From Shinella lacus (GTDB lineage: Bacteria; Pseudomonadota; Alphaproteobacteria; Rhizobiales; Rhizobiaceae), in assembly GCF_010994755.1 (NCBI RefSeq), contig NZ_WHSB02000011.1, forward strand, positions 1 to 64,000: 64,000 nucleotides of DNA. Direction: 5' to 3'. Position 1 is the first letter of the stretch. Every line of letters starts with the position of its first letter. The notes beneath the pieces were generated by a model. The model was not told where the DNA came from. It did not search any database and was given only the letters and a program-made list of their open reading frames with translations. The translations under genes and the position numbers were made by a program. This document shows, in pieces, positions 40,758 to 50,095 of this stretch.

Positions 40758-42158
40758 TCAGTGGTTCATCGCCTTGACGATGTCGTCGGTCATCTTCTTG
40801 GCGTCGCCGAGCAGCATCATCGTGCCGTCCTTGTAGAACAGCGTGTTGTCGATGCCGGCATAGCCAGAGCCGAGCGAGCGCTTGACGAAGAGGCAGGTCT
40901 TGGCCTTGTCGACGTCGAGGATCGGCATGCCGTAGATCGGCGACGATTTATCGTCGCGTGCCGCCGGGTTGGTCACGTCGTTGGCGCCGATAACATAGGC
41001 GACGTCGGCCTGGGCGAATTCCGAGTTGATGTCTTCCAGCTCGAACACTTCGTCATAGGGCACGTTCGCTTCGGCAAGCAGCACGTTCATGTGGCCGGGC
41101 ATGCGACCCGCGACCGGATGGATCGCGTACTTCACCTCGACGCCGTTCTTCTTCAGCGCATCGGCGAGTTCACGCACGGCATGCTGCGCCTGCGCCACCG
41201 CCATGCCGTAGCCCGGCACGATGATGACCTTGGAAGCATTGGCCATCAGGAAGGCCGCGTCGTCGGCGGAGCCCTGCTTGACCGTACGCTGCACGCCATC
41301 ATCGCTGGCCGCGGCACCACTGTCGCCACCGAAGCCGCCAAGAATGACGGAGATGAACGAGCGGTTCATGCCCTTGCACATGATGTAGGACAGGATCGCA
41401 CCAGAGGAGCCCACCAGCGCGCCGGTGATGATGAGCGCGAGGTTGCCGAGCGTGAAGCCGATGCCGGCCGCAGCCCAACCCGAATAGGAGTTGAGCATCG
41501 AGACGACGACGGGCATGTCGGCGCCGCCGATCGGCACGATGAGCAGCACGCCGAGCGCCAGCGCCAGGATGACGATCAGCCAGAAGTCGAAATGGCTTTC
41601 CGACAGAGTCAGGCCGACGATGAAAAAGACGATCGCGGCGAGCAGCACAATGTTGATGACATGCCGGTAGGGCAGCATGATCGGCTTGCCGGACATGCGC
41701 CCGTCGAGCTTCAGGAAGGCGATGATCGAGCCGGTGAAGGTGATCGCGCCGATTGCGGCACCCAGCGCCATTTCGATGAGCGCCTGGCCGTGGATTTCGC
41801 CGACCTGACCGAGGCCGAAGGAGACCGGCGAATAGAGCGCGGCCGCAGCCACCAGCACGGCGGCAAGGCCGACGAGCGAGTGGAAGCCGGCGACGAGCTG
41901 CGGCATCGAGGTCATCGGGATCGAGCGGGCGATATAGGCGCCCGCACCGCCGCCGATGGCAAGGCCGAGCACGATGAGCACCAGGCCGCCGAAGGACGGC
42001 GTTGCCAGGAGCAACGTCGTGCCGATGGCGATGCCCATGCCGACCATGCCGAGCGTATTGCCGCGGCGGCTGGTCGTCGGATGCGACAGGCCGCGCAGTG
42101 CCATGATGAAGAGTACCCCGGAGACGAGGTAGAGGAAGGCTGCGAAATTTGCGTTCAT
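40758..42158 (-). CDS. pntB: NAD(P) transhydrogenase subunit beta
   Basis: 466-aa integral membrane subunit of the proton-translocating transhydrogenase that reduces NADP+ with NADH. About nine hydrophobic helices span residues 5-260, followed by the NADP-binding domain III (KVIIVPGYGMAVAQAQHAVR, HPVAGRMPGHMNVLLAEANV, VIGANDVTNPAARDDKSSPI). ATG 42158 starts MNANFAAFLYLVSG; the frame upstream overlaps pntAB and is not used. Last of three transhydrogenase genes, 10 bases after pntAB. Confidence 0.96.
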   Translation of the reverse strand: MNANFAAFLYLVSGVLFIMALRGLSHPTTSRRGNTLGMVGMGIAIGTTLLLATPSFGGLVLIVLGLAIGGGAGAYIARSIPMTSMPQLVAGFHSLVGLAAVLVAAAALYSPVSFGLGQVGEIHGQALIEMALGAAIGAITFTGSIIAFLKLDGRMSGKPIMLPYRHVINIVLLAAIVFFIVGLTLSESHFDFWLIVILALALGVLLIVPIGGADMPVVVSMLNSYSGWAAAGIGFTLGNLALIITGALVGSSGAILSYIMCKGMNRSFISVILGGFGGDSGAAASDDGVQRTVKQGSADDAAFLMANASKVIIVPGYGMAVAQAQHAVRELADALKKNGVEVKYAIHPVAGRMPGHMNVLLAEANVPYDEVFELEDINSEFAQADVAYVIGANDVTNPAARDDKSSPIYGMPILDVDKAKTCLFVKRSLGSGYAGIDNTLFYKDGTMMLLGDAKKMTDDIVKAMNH

Positions 42159-42168
42159 CGGGCCGGCC

Positions 42169-42579
42169 TCACTTCTCTTTTTTCTTGTACATCGCCAGCA
42201 TGCGCTGGGTGACCAGGAAGCCGCCAAAGATATTGACGGAGGCGAGGATCAGCGCGACGAAGCCGAAGCCGGTCGCCACACCCGAGAGCGAGATGCCGAC
42301 AGCGAGCAGCGCGCCGACGACGATGACCGAGGAGATGGCGTTGGTGACGGCCATCAGCGGCGTGTGCAGCGCGGGCGTTACCGACCAGACGACGTAATAG
42401 CCGACGAAGATCGACAGCACGAAGATCGCAAGCCGGAAGACGAAGGGGTCGATTGCCCCGCCCGAGACGCCATGTGCCGCAGCGGCGGCCGCGTCTGGCA
42501 GATAGTCGGAGGCCGTGCGCACGGCTTCCACGGCGCGTTCCAGATCGGTGATCGCCTTGTCCAGAAGTTCGTTTGCCAT
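42169..42579 (-). CDS. pntAB: NAD(P) transhydrogenase subunit alpha, membrane part (alpha2)
   Basis: 136-aa membrane subunit carrying the three or four helices ([60 protein letters not shown]) that in E. coli are fused to PntA. It ends [12 protein letters not shown] 42579 overlaps the pntAA TGA, indicating translational coupling; a GTG one codon upstream is the alternative. The split alpha subunit is the usual alphaproteobacterial form. Confidence 0.94.
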   Translation of the reverse strand: MANELLDKAITDLERAVEAVRTASDYLPDAAAAAAHGVSGGAIDPFVFRLAIFVLSIFVGYYVVWSVTPALHTPLMAVTNAISSVIVVGALLAVGISLSGVATGFGFVALILASVNIFGGFLVTQRMLAMYKKKEK

Positions 42580-43733
42580 CACTTGCCCTCCCCTAGCTGA
42601 ACGGCACCGCCGAAGTTCGGATGCACCACGGCGCCGCCGTGGCTCAGCATCGTCGCCTTGACGAGTTCATCCTCGACATTGACCGAGACCGATTTCTTCT
42701 CCTTGTCGACCATCGTTTCGAGGAAGGTCAGCAGGTTCTTGGCGTAAAGCGCGGAGGCGGAAGCGGCAATGCGGCCCGGCACGTTGAGATAGCCGATGAC
42801 CTTGACGCCCTCGACCTCGGCGACCCTGCCGGCCTCGGAGCCTTCGATATTGCCGCCGCGTTCGACCGCGAGGTCGACGGCGATGGAGCCGTTGCGCATG
42901 GCCGACAGCATCTGGCGCGTCACGAGACGCGGCGCCGGGCGGCCGGGAATGAGCGCGGTGGTGATGACGATGTCCTGCTTGGCGATGTGGTCGGCAACGA
43001 GTGCCGCCTGCTTCGCCTGGTATTCGCGGGACATTTCCTTGGCATAACCGCCGGCGGTTTCGGCGGCCTTGAACTCATCGTCCTCGACGGCGATGAATTT
43101 TGCGCCGAGCGAGGCGACCTGCTCCTTGGCGGCGGGACGAACGTCCGTCGCGGAAACGGCGGCACCGAGGCGGCGCGCGGTGGCGATCGCCTGGAGGCCG
43201 GCGACGCCGGCGCCCATGACGAAGACCTTGGCGGCCGGCACGGTGCCGGCGGCGGTCATCATCATCGGCATGGCGCGGTCGAATTCATGGGCGGCGTCGA
43301 TGACCGCCTGGTAGCCGGCAAGGTTTGCCTGCGAGGACAGGATGTCCATCGACTGGGCGCGCGTGATGCGCGGCATCAGTTCCATGGCAAAGGCGGTGAG
43401 ACCGGCATTCGCCATCTCGGCGATGGCGGCTTCGTTGCCGTAGGGGTCCATGATGGCGATGACGATGGCGCCGGACTTGTAGCCGGCGATCTCCGACGAG
43501 GTCGGGCGACGCACCTTGAGGATGACATCCGCCGATTTCGCCTCTTCCGGCCCGACGATGCGGGCACCGGCGGCCTCGTAATCCGCATCCAGGATGCGGG
43601 ACTTGAGACCTGCGCCGGCTTCCACCAGCACCTCCAGCCCCAAACCCTTCATTTTCTTGATCGTTTCAACGGAACCCGCAACGCGGCCTTCCGCCGGATC
43701 ACTTTCCCTTGCCACAAAAATACACTGACTCAA
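42579..43733 (-). CDS. pntAA: NAD(P) transhydrogenase subunit alpha, NAD-binding part (alpha1)
   Basis: 384-aa soluble NAD(H)-binding subunit (domain I). It shows the alanine dehydrogenase/PNT N-terminal fold ([20 protein letters not shown]) and the Rossmann segment [20 protein letters not shown] then [20 protein letters not shown], plus the mobile-loop region [22 protein letters not shown] 43733 is the start, supported by GGGAGGA about 7 bases upstream; no ATG is near. First transhydrogenase gene. Confidence 0.95.
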   Translation of the reverse strand: MSQCIFVARESDPAEGRVAGSVETIKKMKGLGLEVLVEAGAGLKSRILDADYEAAGARIVGPEEAKSADVILKVRRPTSSEIAGYKSGAIVIAIMDPYGNEAAIAEMANAGLTAFAMELMPRITRAQSMDILSSQANLAGYQAVIDAAHEFDRAMPMMMTAAGTVPAAKVFVMGAGVAGLQAIATARRLGAAVSATDVRPAAKEQVASLGAKFIAVEDDEFKAAETAGGYAKEMSREYQAKQAALVADHIAKQDIVITTALIPGRPAPRLVTRQMLSAMRNGSIAVDLAVERGGNIEGSEAGRVAEVEGVKVIGYLNVPGRIAASASALYAKNLLTFLETMVDKEKKSVSVNVEDELVKATMLSHGGAVVHPNFGGAVQLGEGK

Positions 43734-43818
43734 ACCGTGGTCCTCCCCCCGAGACTGGCCGTGTTAAAGCGCGACGCCGGATGGCGCCGCCACCAAACCG
43801 CAAATGCGGTTGTTCAGA

Positions 43819-44043
43819 TCAACGCAGCAGGAAGAAGCCGGCGACGTTGAGAATGATGAACAGAAGCACCGCGCTGAAGAAACCAGCGCTGGTGAAGAAA
43901 CCGGCCGCCATGGCGATCAGCAGGGCGACGCAGAACAGCGTGCCGTACTTGGCTGCACCGATGAAGAAATTATAGGTCTTCTCGTGCTCGGGATAATCCA
44001 TCGGAGCGCCCATTTCGACCGGTCCGGAATGATGTTCAGCCAT
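43819..44043 (-). CDS. Small aa3-type cytochrome oxidase subunit IV-like protein
   Basis: 74-aa membrane protein with an acidic/His N-terminus (MAEHHSGPVEMGAPMDYPEH), EKTYNFFIGAAKYGTL and hydrophobic helices (LFCVALLIAMAAGFFTSAGF, SAVLLFIILNVAGFFLL). This matches the alphaproteobacterial aa3-type oxidase subunit IV family, commonly encoded just upstream of pntAA. ATG 44043 has AGGAG 9 bases upstream; the GTG at 44049 is too close to it. Function with an oxidase is inferred from the family; no oxidase gene is nearby. Confidence 0.85.
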   Translation of the reverse strand: MAEHHSGPVEMGAPMDYPEHEKTYNFFIGAAKYGTLFCVALLIAMAAGFFTSAGFFSAVLLFIILNVAGFFLLR

Positions 44044-44244
44044 AGTCACCTTCTCCTAAGCAACCACGCCCGCGAGACGGAAAACTCCACCCGATGAGCG
44101 CTTAATACAGGCCGGAACCCGAAGTTCCGGCGATTCCCTCAGGCGCGACAAGCGCGCGTCTTTCAGGCCTTACACAATGGATCGGCAAAGCGCAACGGCA
44201 TGGAAGGTGAGAGCGTTCGACCTGTAACGTTTCCGAAACAGAAC

Positions 44245-44270
44245 GGGCCGGTTTCTTGCGAAACCGGCCC
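44245..44270 (-). terminator. Hairpin downstream of the FeeM-like gene
   Basis: A perfect 11-bp stem GGGCCGGTTTC / GAAACCGGCCC with a TTGC loop lies 23 bases after the stop of the FeeM-like gene. The T-run is weak. Confidence 0.65.
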
Positions 44271-44293
44271 GGCATGCGACATCAGAACGCAAG

Positions 44294-45067
44294 TTATCCG
44301 GCGTAGGCGCCGCCGGAAAGCTGGATCCGCTCGCCGCCGAAATGGGCGCGGCGCGCAGTCGGGCGCACCGTCAGCGGGCTGAACGGCAGGTCGTCGCCGC
44401 GGGCGAACATCATGCGGCGCTCATAGGGCTCCGACTTGAAGAAGGGGAAGCGCTGGTACAGCGACGGCAGCGTCTCCTTGACGTTGGTCGCCAGCAGCAT
44501 CAGGTCGATGATGAACTTGCCCTGGTTGCTCTTCGGCGAGGCGACGAAATCGGCATCGAAGACGCGCTTGTAGAAGGCCGCATGGGCGGGCTTCACCATC
44601 TGCACACAGCGATCCGTCTGGAAATAATCCGTCGCCATCGTGGCGATACGTAGCGTCAGATACGGAATGGCCGGCATCTCGCTCCAGATTTCCGGGTCCG
44701 CCGCAAGGCGCACCGGGTCGATCAGCGACATGCCGGCGTCGAGGAAGGCGTTGATCTCGTCAGGGAAGACCTTGCCGGACGAGGTGACGCGATGGTCCGG
44801 CGTCACATGGTGCAGGCGCACCGTCGAAATCAGCCGCTCCTCATAATAGATGCCGAAGACATAGGCGTGGCTGTCGAAATCGGAATCATCGATGAGAACC
44901 GACTGTTCGCCCAGATGCATCACGGCGCCGGCCTTGTAGGCCTTGTAGCGGATGCGGGCGACGTCTTCCATGTCCTCGCCCGTCTCGACGCGGCGGTACT
45001 CGATCTTGTCGAGCAGTCCCAGAAGCTTGTCCGAAAAGCGATTGGTCGCCGTCTCTACGCTGGCCAT
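44294..45067 (-). CDS. FeeM-like N-acyl amino acid synthase
   Basis: 257-aa acyltransferase with a GNAT/LuxI-like fold. Visible pattern: IEYRRVETGEDMEDVARIRY then KAYKAGAVM at the N-terminus, VFGIYYEERLISTVRLHHVT (central strand that also occurs in autoinducer synthases), FPDEINAFLDAG, PVRLAADPEIWSEMPAIPYL, LRIATMATDYFQTDRCVQMV and KPAHAAFYKRVFDAD. FeeM-type enzymes join an acyl-ACP fatty acid to an amino acid such as tyrosine. No acyl carrier gene is next to it. ATG 45067 opens the gene; AT-rich DNA with two dyads lies upstream. The product is not known. Confidence 0.8.
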   Translation of the reverse strand: MASVETATNRFSDKLLGLLDKIEYRRVETGEDMEDVARIRYKAYKAGAVMHLGEQSVLIDDSDFDSHAYVFGIYYEERLISTVRLHHVTPDHRVTSSGKVFPDEINAFLDAGMSLIDPVRLAADPEIWSEMPAIPYLTLRIATMATDYFQTDRCVQMVKPAHAAFYKRVFDADFVASPKSNQGKFIIDLMLLATNVKETLPSLYQRFPFFKSEPYERRMMFARGDDLPFSPLTVRPTARRAHFGGERIQLSGGAYAG

Positions 45068-45161
45068 AGTCCCCGTATCCCCGATTGAAAAACACCGGCA
45101 GCCACCGCGCTGCCTTACCTACAATCGCCGATATAAGACAATTTGTGTAAAATACCATTCA

Positions 45162-45213
45162 TTAACCTTAATATATGGTTAACGCTAAATTTGAATAAGC
45201 TGATATAGCTTAT
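45162..45213. promoter_or_regulatory. Two dyads in the AT-rich region upstream of the FeeM-like gene
   Basis: TTAACC-N9-GGTTAA (45162-45182) and ATAAGCT-N5-AGCTTAT (45195-45213) lie about 95-145 bp upstream of the start codon, between this gene and the end of the GGDEF-EAL gene. Operator function is inferred from symmetry only. Confidence 0.4.
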
Positions 45214-45250
45214 CGACTTTGCACGTCACGGAAAAAAGCGGCGGGAAGGA

Positions 45251-47560
45251 TCAGGCGACGCGGCGGCCGCGACGGCGGGGTTCGCCGGGTTTGCGGGCAA
45301 GCGTCTCGTAGAGATCGCGCAGCGCATCGGGCGACATGGGGGCCGCGAAAACGTAACCCTGGACAAGATCGGCGCACTGGTACTTGTTGATAAGGGCGAG
45401 TTGCTCGCGCGTCTCCACCCCCTCCACCACGATCCGCAGCCCCAGTTCGCGCGACAGGTTCACCGTGCCGCGCAGGAGCTGGAAGCGGCGCGGGTCCTCG
45501 CCGATATTGCGCACGAAGGACCGGTCGATCTTGATGACGTCGAGCGGCAGCTGGTCGAGATAGCTGAGGCTCGAATAGCCGGTACCGAAATCGTCGATGG
45601 CAATGGTGATGCCGCGGGCGCGAAGCTCCTGCAGGATCGCCTGCACCTTGACCGGCTCCTCCATGAGGCAGCTTTCGGTGACTTCCAGGTGCAGCCGGTG
45701 CGGCGCGAGCCCGCCTGCCGCCAGCGCCTCGGCGACGAGATCGATGATGCTGGTGCCACGAAGGTCCTGCACGGAGAGATTGACCGAAACGCCCATATGC
45801 TCCGGCCAGGTCGCGCAATCGGCGCAGGCCCGCATGATCATGAAGCGGGTGATTTCGGAGACGATGCCCATCTCTTCGGCGATCTGGATGAACACGTTCG
45901 GCGGCACCGGCCCCCGTTCCGGATGCGTCCAGCGCGACAGCGCCTCGCAGCATTCGATGCGCGAACCATCCGGCACGAACATCGGCTGGTAGGCGACGGA
46001 AAGCGTGTTGGTGGCGAGCGCCTCGCGCAGGTCGTCCTTCAGCTTCTGGCGGTCGATGTAGCGCGCGTCCATCTCCTGCTCGAAGACGGTGACGCTGCCC
46101 TTGGCGCGCGACTTGGTCTCGAACAGCGCGAGATCGGCGCGGATCTGCATTTCCTCCAGCCGGAAATCGCCGCTCGGCACCATCACGCAGCCGGCGCTGA
46201 AGGAAACGAGGAAGGTCATGCCGTCGAATTCGTAAGTGCCGCCCAGCTGCTCATGGAAGCGGCGCATGCGCGCTTCGAGGTCGCGGCGGTTGCTTTCGTT
46301 CGGGAAGAACAGGATGAACTCGTCACCCATCAGGTGGCCGGCGATCACCTTGTCGCCGGCAAGCCGGCGCAGCCGCTCGGCAATGGCACAGAGCAGCCGG
46401 TCGCCGGTAACGTGGCCCTTCATGTCGTTGACATGCTTGAAGTCGTCGATGTCGAGAACCATGAAGCCGACCATGCCGGGCTTCTTGCGATCGGCAAGCG
46501 CCTCCTGCACGAGATCGGAGAAGTAGGTGCGGTTCGGCAGGCCGGTGAGGCTGTCGTAGCGCACCATGTGCAGGATCTTGTTTTCCGCCCGCACGCGCGC
46601 GGTCACGTCTTCGAAAATCAGCACGGCGCCGCCGTTCTCGCGCGGGGAAGCGGTGAATTCGAGATAGAGGCCGTCCGTAACCTGCACGAGCGCGCGGGAC
46701 CGCTCGCCCTTCAGAAGCTCGTCGAGCTGGCGCAGGATCGCCCTGCTCTGGTCGGCATTCAGGAAGGTATTGCGCACGCCGAAACGCAGGACCACGTCGA
46801 GGTGACAATCCTTCAAGCGCTCCTGATTGCCGAGATGCAGAAGCTCGCAGGCGCGACGGTTGGCGACGAGAATGCGGTGGTCCGCATCGAGCATGAACAG
46901 GCCGTGCGGCATGTTGTTGAGCGCCGTGTCGAAACGATCGGCGATGATCGAAACCTCGCGCGTCGCCAGCACGTTCTTATAGAGGAATTCGCGCACGCCG
47001 TTCGCCATCATGCGCGTCGTCATCACGAAGGGCAGGATGAGGACCGCCAGCACCGCGTGATAGAAGTCCCCCAGGCCGAGGAAGCCCACCACCATCGGGA
47101 AGCAGGCGGAGAAGGTCATATAATCGACCGCCCGCTTCGAGCCGCAATTGCGCCCGACGACGGAGACCATGGTGGCAAGCGTCACCGCGATCGTGGCGAG
47201 TTCGGCAAAACTGTCGCGGCTGAAGAGCAGACTGTAGCCGCAGGCGGTGCCGAGCGCCATCGTCGTGCCGACGGCACCGAGATTGTACCAGTTCTCCCAA
47301 TAGCGGATGCCGTCCATGTCGAGGGCGTCCTGGTCCACCCGGTCGAAGTGGCGCATGCCGACGGCGCGCAGCGACCAGATGAGCACGACGAGCCCGCTCC
47401 AGGCGAGGAAAAACGGGTCGGCGGTTTTTGCGTATACGAAAGAGAACGTGATGACATGCGAAATCATGCCCACGAAAAGGGTCTGGCGGTTCCCGTACAG
47501 CGAGCTGACGAACGACAGGTAGACATCGGCCGGCAGTGTGTTTTGACCCTTATCCTTCAT
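45251..47560 (-). CDS. Membrane GGDEF-EAL protein, degenerate GGDEF motif
   Basis: 769-aa cyclic-di-GMP signalling protein. Several hydrophobic helices (about residues 25-195) are followed by a PAS-like domain (about 205-320, FDTALNNMPHGLFMLDADHR), a GGDEF domain (about 335-500, DSLTGLPNRTYFSDLV, LDIDDFKHVNDMKGH) and an EAL domain (about 515-755). The GGDEF signature reads GHLMGDEF, with Met for the first Gly, which usually weakens cyclase activity. The EAL side keeps CEALSRW, VNLSVQDL, LEVTESCLM, IAIDDFGTGYSSLSYL, IKIDRSFV and VVEGVET, so phosphodiesterase activity is likely. It ends in a basic tail (PRRRGRRVA). Start ATG 47560. Confidence 0.93.
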   Translation of the reverse strand: MKDKGQNTLPADVYLSFVSSLYGNRQTLFVGMISHVITFSFVYAKTADPFFLAWSGLVVLIWSLRAVGMRHFDRVDQDALDMDGIRYWENWYNLGAVGTTMALGTACGYSLLFSRDSFAELATIAVTLATMVSVVGRNCGSKRAVDYMTFSACFPMVVGFLGLGDFYHAVLAVLILPFVMTTRMMANGVREFLYKNVLATREVSIIADRFDTALNNMPHGLFMLDADHRILVANRRACELLHLGNQERLKDCHLDVVLRFGVRNTFLNADQSRAILRQLDELLKGERSRALVQVTDGLYLEFTASPRENGGAVLIFEDVTARVRAENKILHMVRYDSLTGLPNRTYFSDLVQEALADRKKPGMVGFMVLDIDDFKHVNDMKGHVTGDRLLCAIAERLRRLAGDKVIAGHLMGDEFILFFPNESNRRDLEARMRRFHEQLGGTYEFDGMTFLVSFSAGCVMVPSGDFRLEEMQIRADLALFETKSRAKGSVTVFEQEMDARYIDRQKLKDDLREALATNTLSVAYQPMFVPDGSRIECCEALSRWTHPERGPVPPNVFIQIAEEMGIVSEITRFMIMRACADCATWPEHMGVSVNLSVQDLRGTSIIDLVAEALAAGGLAPHRLHLEVTESCLMEEPVKVQAILQELRARGITIAIDDFGTGYSSLSYLDQLPLDVIKIDRSFVRNIGEDPRRFQLLRGTVNLSRELGLRIVVEGVETREQLALINKYQCADLVQGYVFAAPMSPDALRDLYETLARKPGEPRRRGRRVA

Positions 47561-48014
47561 GGACTAGGCACTCCCTTGACGAGAGAGGGTTACCGACCAA
47601 AATTTAATGAATGATTTCGGGAAATTACCCAATAACGAGGGTATAGTCCGCCATAATTGCACGCAAGTTCAACCGGTGGAAGTGGTATTCAACCCAATAT
47701 TGCAATATTGCCGGTTTTGGCCGGCAAAGTTCAACCTGGCATGAGTAAACGACGCAACTTCCTGACTCCACTGCGACACAGTATTGCGTGAAAGGGGAGT
47801 GAGAAAAACCTTTTGTACAATCGCTGTTTGCAAGCCTTTGGTTAACGACCTGTCGCTGTAAGACTATCAAATATCATCACGCAAGGACAGAGCCTCCAAC
47901 CCGCCTACCGCCTGAAACAGCGCTTCCGTCGTCATTTCGCCCGAAAGGGGGAATTGACTGGGACGGGATTTGATAGCAAATCCTCAATTGGTATTTCTTT
48001 TTCCGGAGCCCATC
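47561..48014. other. AT-rich intergenic region with clustered repeats
   Basis: 454 bases between divergent GGDEF-EAL and amidotransferase genes. It contains three TTCAACC copies (47668-47674, 47688-47694, 47730-47736), two back-to-back CAATATTG palindromes (47695-47710) and a hairpin TTGCCGG-N6-CCGGCAA (47708-47727). I find no convincing gene; it probably holds both promoters. Confidence 0.55.
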
Positions 48015-48824
48015 ATGTCGAAACCCGTCGTCGCCATTCCCGCCGATATCAGGGAAATCGAAGGCAACGTCTGGCAGGCCACCCCGAACCAGTATGTGCG
48101 CGCCGCCGTCAAGGGCGCCAACGTGACCGTCTTCCTCGTGCCGGCGCTCGAAACGGACAACGATTTCGACGGCATCCTGGACCGGGTGGACGGGCTTCTG
48201 GTCAGCGGGTCGCGCACCAACGTGCACCCCTCGCTCTATGGCCGGGAAGCAACCGAGGCGGAAGGCCCCTATGATCCCGCGCGCGACGCGACGAGCCTGC
48301 CGCTCATCCGCCGGGCACTGGAGCGCGGCATTCCGCTGCTCGCCATCTGCCGCGGCATCCAGGAGCTGAACGTCGTGCTCGGCGGCACGCTCGCCAACGA
48401 GATCCAGGAACAGCCGGGCATGTGGGACCACCGCAAACCGGACACGCCGGTGCTCGACGTCGCCTACGGCATCCGCCAGACGGTCACCGTCAAGGAAGGA
48501 AGCTGCCTGGCCGCAGTCGTCGGCGCCGGCGCGGTGCAGGTGAACTCGCTGCACCGGCAGGCGATCTCCGAGATCGCGCCGCGCCTGGCCGTGGAAGCGG
48601 TCGCCGAAGACGGCACGATCGAAGCCGTCTCCGTCATCGGCGCCAAGGCCTTCGCGGTCGGCGTGCAGTGGCATCCGGAATATTGGGTCGGCTCCGACCA
48701 GCCGTCGAACAGCCTGTTTGCCGCTTTCGGCGAAGCGGTGCGTGACTATGCCGCCGCCAAGCAGGGCGTCGCCCGTCCTGCCGAGGCGGACGTGCTGGCC
48801 TTCGGCTCGGTCAAGTCCGCCTGA
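48015..48824 (+). CDS. Class I glutamine amidotransferase, gamma-glutamyl-GABA hydrolase (PuuD) type
   Basis: 269-aa cytosolic peptidase C26-family enzyme. The triad is visible: Cys112 (LLAICRGIQELNVVLGG), His221 and Glu223 (VGVQWHPEYW). The family hydrolyses gamma-glutamyl conjugates, as PuuD does in putrescine breakdown. ATG 48015 has CCGGAG upstream; the frame is open to 47970 without a ribosome-binding site. It converges on the MFS gene with a 14-base overlap of coding ends. No other puu gene is nearby, so the substrate is inferred from family only. Confidence 0.88.
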   Translation: MSKPVVAIPADIREIEGNVWQATPNQYVRAAVKGANVTVFLVPALETDNDFDGILDRVDGLLVSGSRTNVHPSLYGREATEAEGPYDPARDATSLPLIRRALERGIPLLAICRGIQELNVVLGGTLANEIQEQPGMWDHRKPDTPVLDVAYGIRQTVTVKEGSCLAAVVGAGAVQVNSLHRQAISEIAPRLAVEAVAEDGTIEAVSVIGAKAFAVGVQWHPEYWVGSDQPSNSLFAAFGEAVRDYAAAKQGVARPAEADVLAFGSVKSA

Positions 48825-49998
48825 TCGCATCCCGCGACCAGAGAGCGAGCGCGGCGAGGCTGAAGGCCGCGCCGGCGATGCACACGCCCGTCCAGCCGAA
48901 GTGCGCATAACTCGTCGTCGACGTAATCGCGCCAAGTGCGCTGCCGGCCGAATAGAACACCATGTAGCCGCCGACGAGGCGGCTTCGTGCTTCCGGGCGC
49001 CGGGCGAAGATCAGGCTCTGGTTGGTGACATGCACTGCCTGCACCGCGAAATCGAGAGCCACGACACCCAGCGCGAAGACGACGAGCGAGCGGGGAAGAA
49101 ACCCGATCGCCAGCCACGACAGGCAGAGCAGCGCCAGCGAAAACCCCGTCGTCCGTTCCGCAAAACCCCGATCGGCGAGGCGCCCGGCGCTGCCTGCCGC
49201 AAGCGCTCCGGCCAGTCCCGCAAGGCCGAAGAGGCCGATCTGCGTGTGGGACAGCGAAAAAGGCGCGGCGCTGAGCGGCAGCACCATCGCGGTCCAGAGC
49301 GTGCTGAAGCTCGCGAAGATCAGGAAGGCGAGGCCGGCGCGCAGGCGCAGCACCGCCTCCTGCCAGAAGAGAAGCGGGATCGATTTCAGCACCGCTGCAT
49401 AACGCTCGGAGCTGCCGACGGGAATGTCGCGCGGCAGGACGCGGACGAGCAGCATGCCCAGGACCAGCATGAGGCCGGCGGAAGAGAAATAGACCACCCG
49501 CCACCCTCCGATATCCGCCAGCACGCCGGCGACGAACCGTGCGGTCAGGATGCCGACCACCACGCCGCTCGTCACCAGCCCCACAGCCTGCCCCCGCTCC
49601 GCCGGCCGCGCCAATGTCGCGCTCAACGCCACCAGCACCTGCACCACGACGGCCAGCAGTCCCACCACGATCATGCCGGCAAACAGCGCGAAAACATTGG
49701 GCGCACTGCCGATGGCGGCCAGCGCGATGGCGGAAAGCAGCGTCTGGGCGACGATGAGCTCGCGGCGATCGACGAGGTCGCCAAGCGGGACGATGAAGAC
49801 GAGGCCCGCCGCATACCCCACCTGCGTCAGCGCCACAACGAAGCCCACGGCGCCCGGCGATATGCCGAACGTCGCCGCGATCGTGTCGAGCAGCGGCTGC
49901 GCATAATAGATATTCGCGACGCTGGCGCCGCAGGTAAAGGCAAAGACCAGCAGCGTCCAGCGCGGCAGGGCCTGTTGGGTGGCGGTCGTCGCATCCAT
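48811..49998 (-). CDS. Major facilitator superfamily transporter
   Basis: 395-aa inner-membrane transporter with about 12 helices. The start reads LPRWTLLVFAFTCGASVANI then YYAQPLLDTIAATFGISPGA. The conserved MFS loop between helices 2 and 3 is visible as VPLGDLVDRRELIV. It resembles the drug/arabinose-efflux branch near YbjG/YtbD-type proteins; the substrate is unknown. Divergent from an HxlR regulator that probably controls it. Its 3' end overlaps the amidotransferase gene. Confidence 0.9.
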   Translation of the reverse strand: MDATTATQQALPRWTLLVFAFTCGASVANIYYAQPLLDTIAATFGISPGAVGFVVALTQVGYAAGLVFIVPLGDLVDRRELIVAQTLLSAIALAAIGSAPNVFALFAGMIVVGLLAVVVQVLVALSATLARPAERGQAVGLVTSGVVVGILTARFVAGVLADIGGWRVVYFSSAGLMLVLGMLLVRVLPRDIPVGSSERYAAVLKSIPLLFWQEAVLRLRAGLAFLIFASFSTLWTAMVLPLSAAPFSLSHTQIGLFGLAGLAGALAAGSAGRLADRGFAERTTGFSLALLCLSWLAIGFLPRSLVVFALGVVALDFAVQAVHVTNQSLIFARRPEARSRLVGGYMVFYSAGSALGAITSTTSYAHFGWTGVCIAGAAFSLAALALWSRDAIRRT

Positions 49999-50012
49999 GA
50001 TCGGTCTCCAGT

Positions 50013-50072
50013 CATCAAGTCCTATAATGAGACCACTTGCGACGAGCGCATTCCAGTTCTATTTTAAGACCA
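50013..50072. promoter_or_regulatory. Candidate HxlR-binding half-sites between MFS and HxlR genes
   Basis: The AGACC motif occurs three times in the divergent promoter region: inverted at 50013-50017 and direct at 50030-50034 and 50067-50071. HxlR regulators often bind next to their own gene; the site is inferred. Confidence 0.3.
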
Positions 50073-50095
50073 GTTTAATGTCAGGAAAGCAGACG

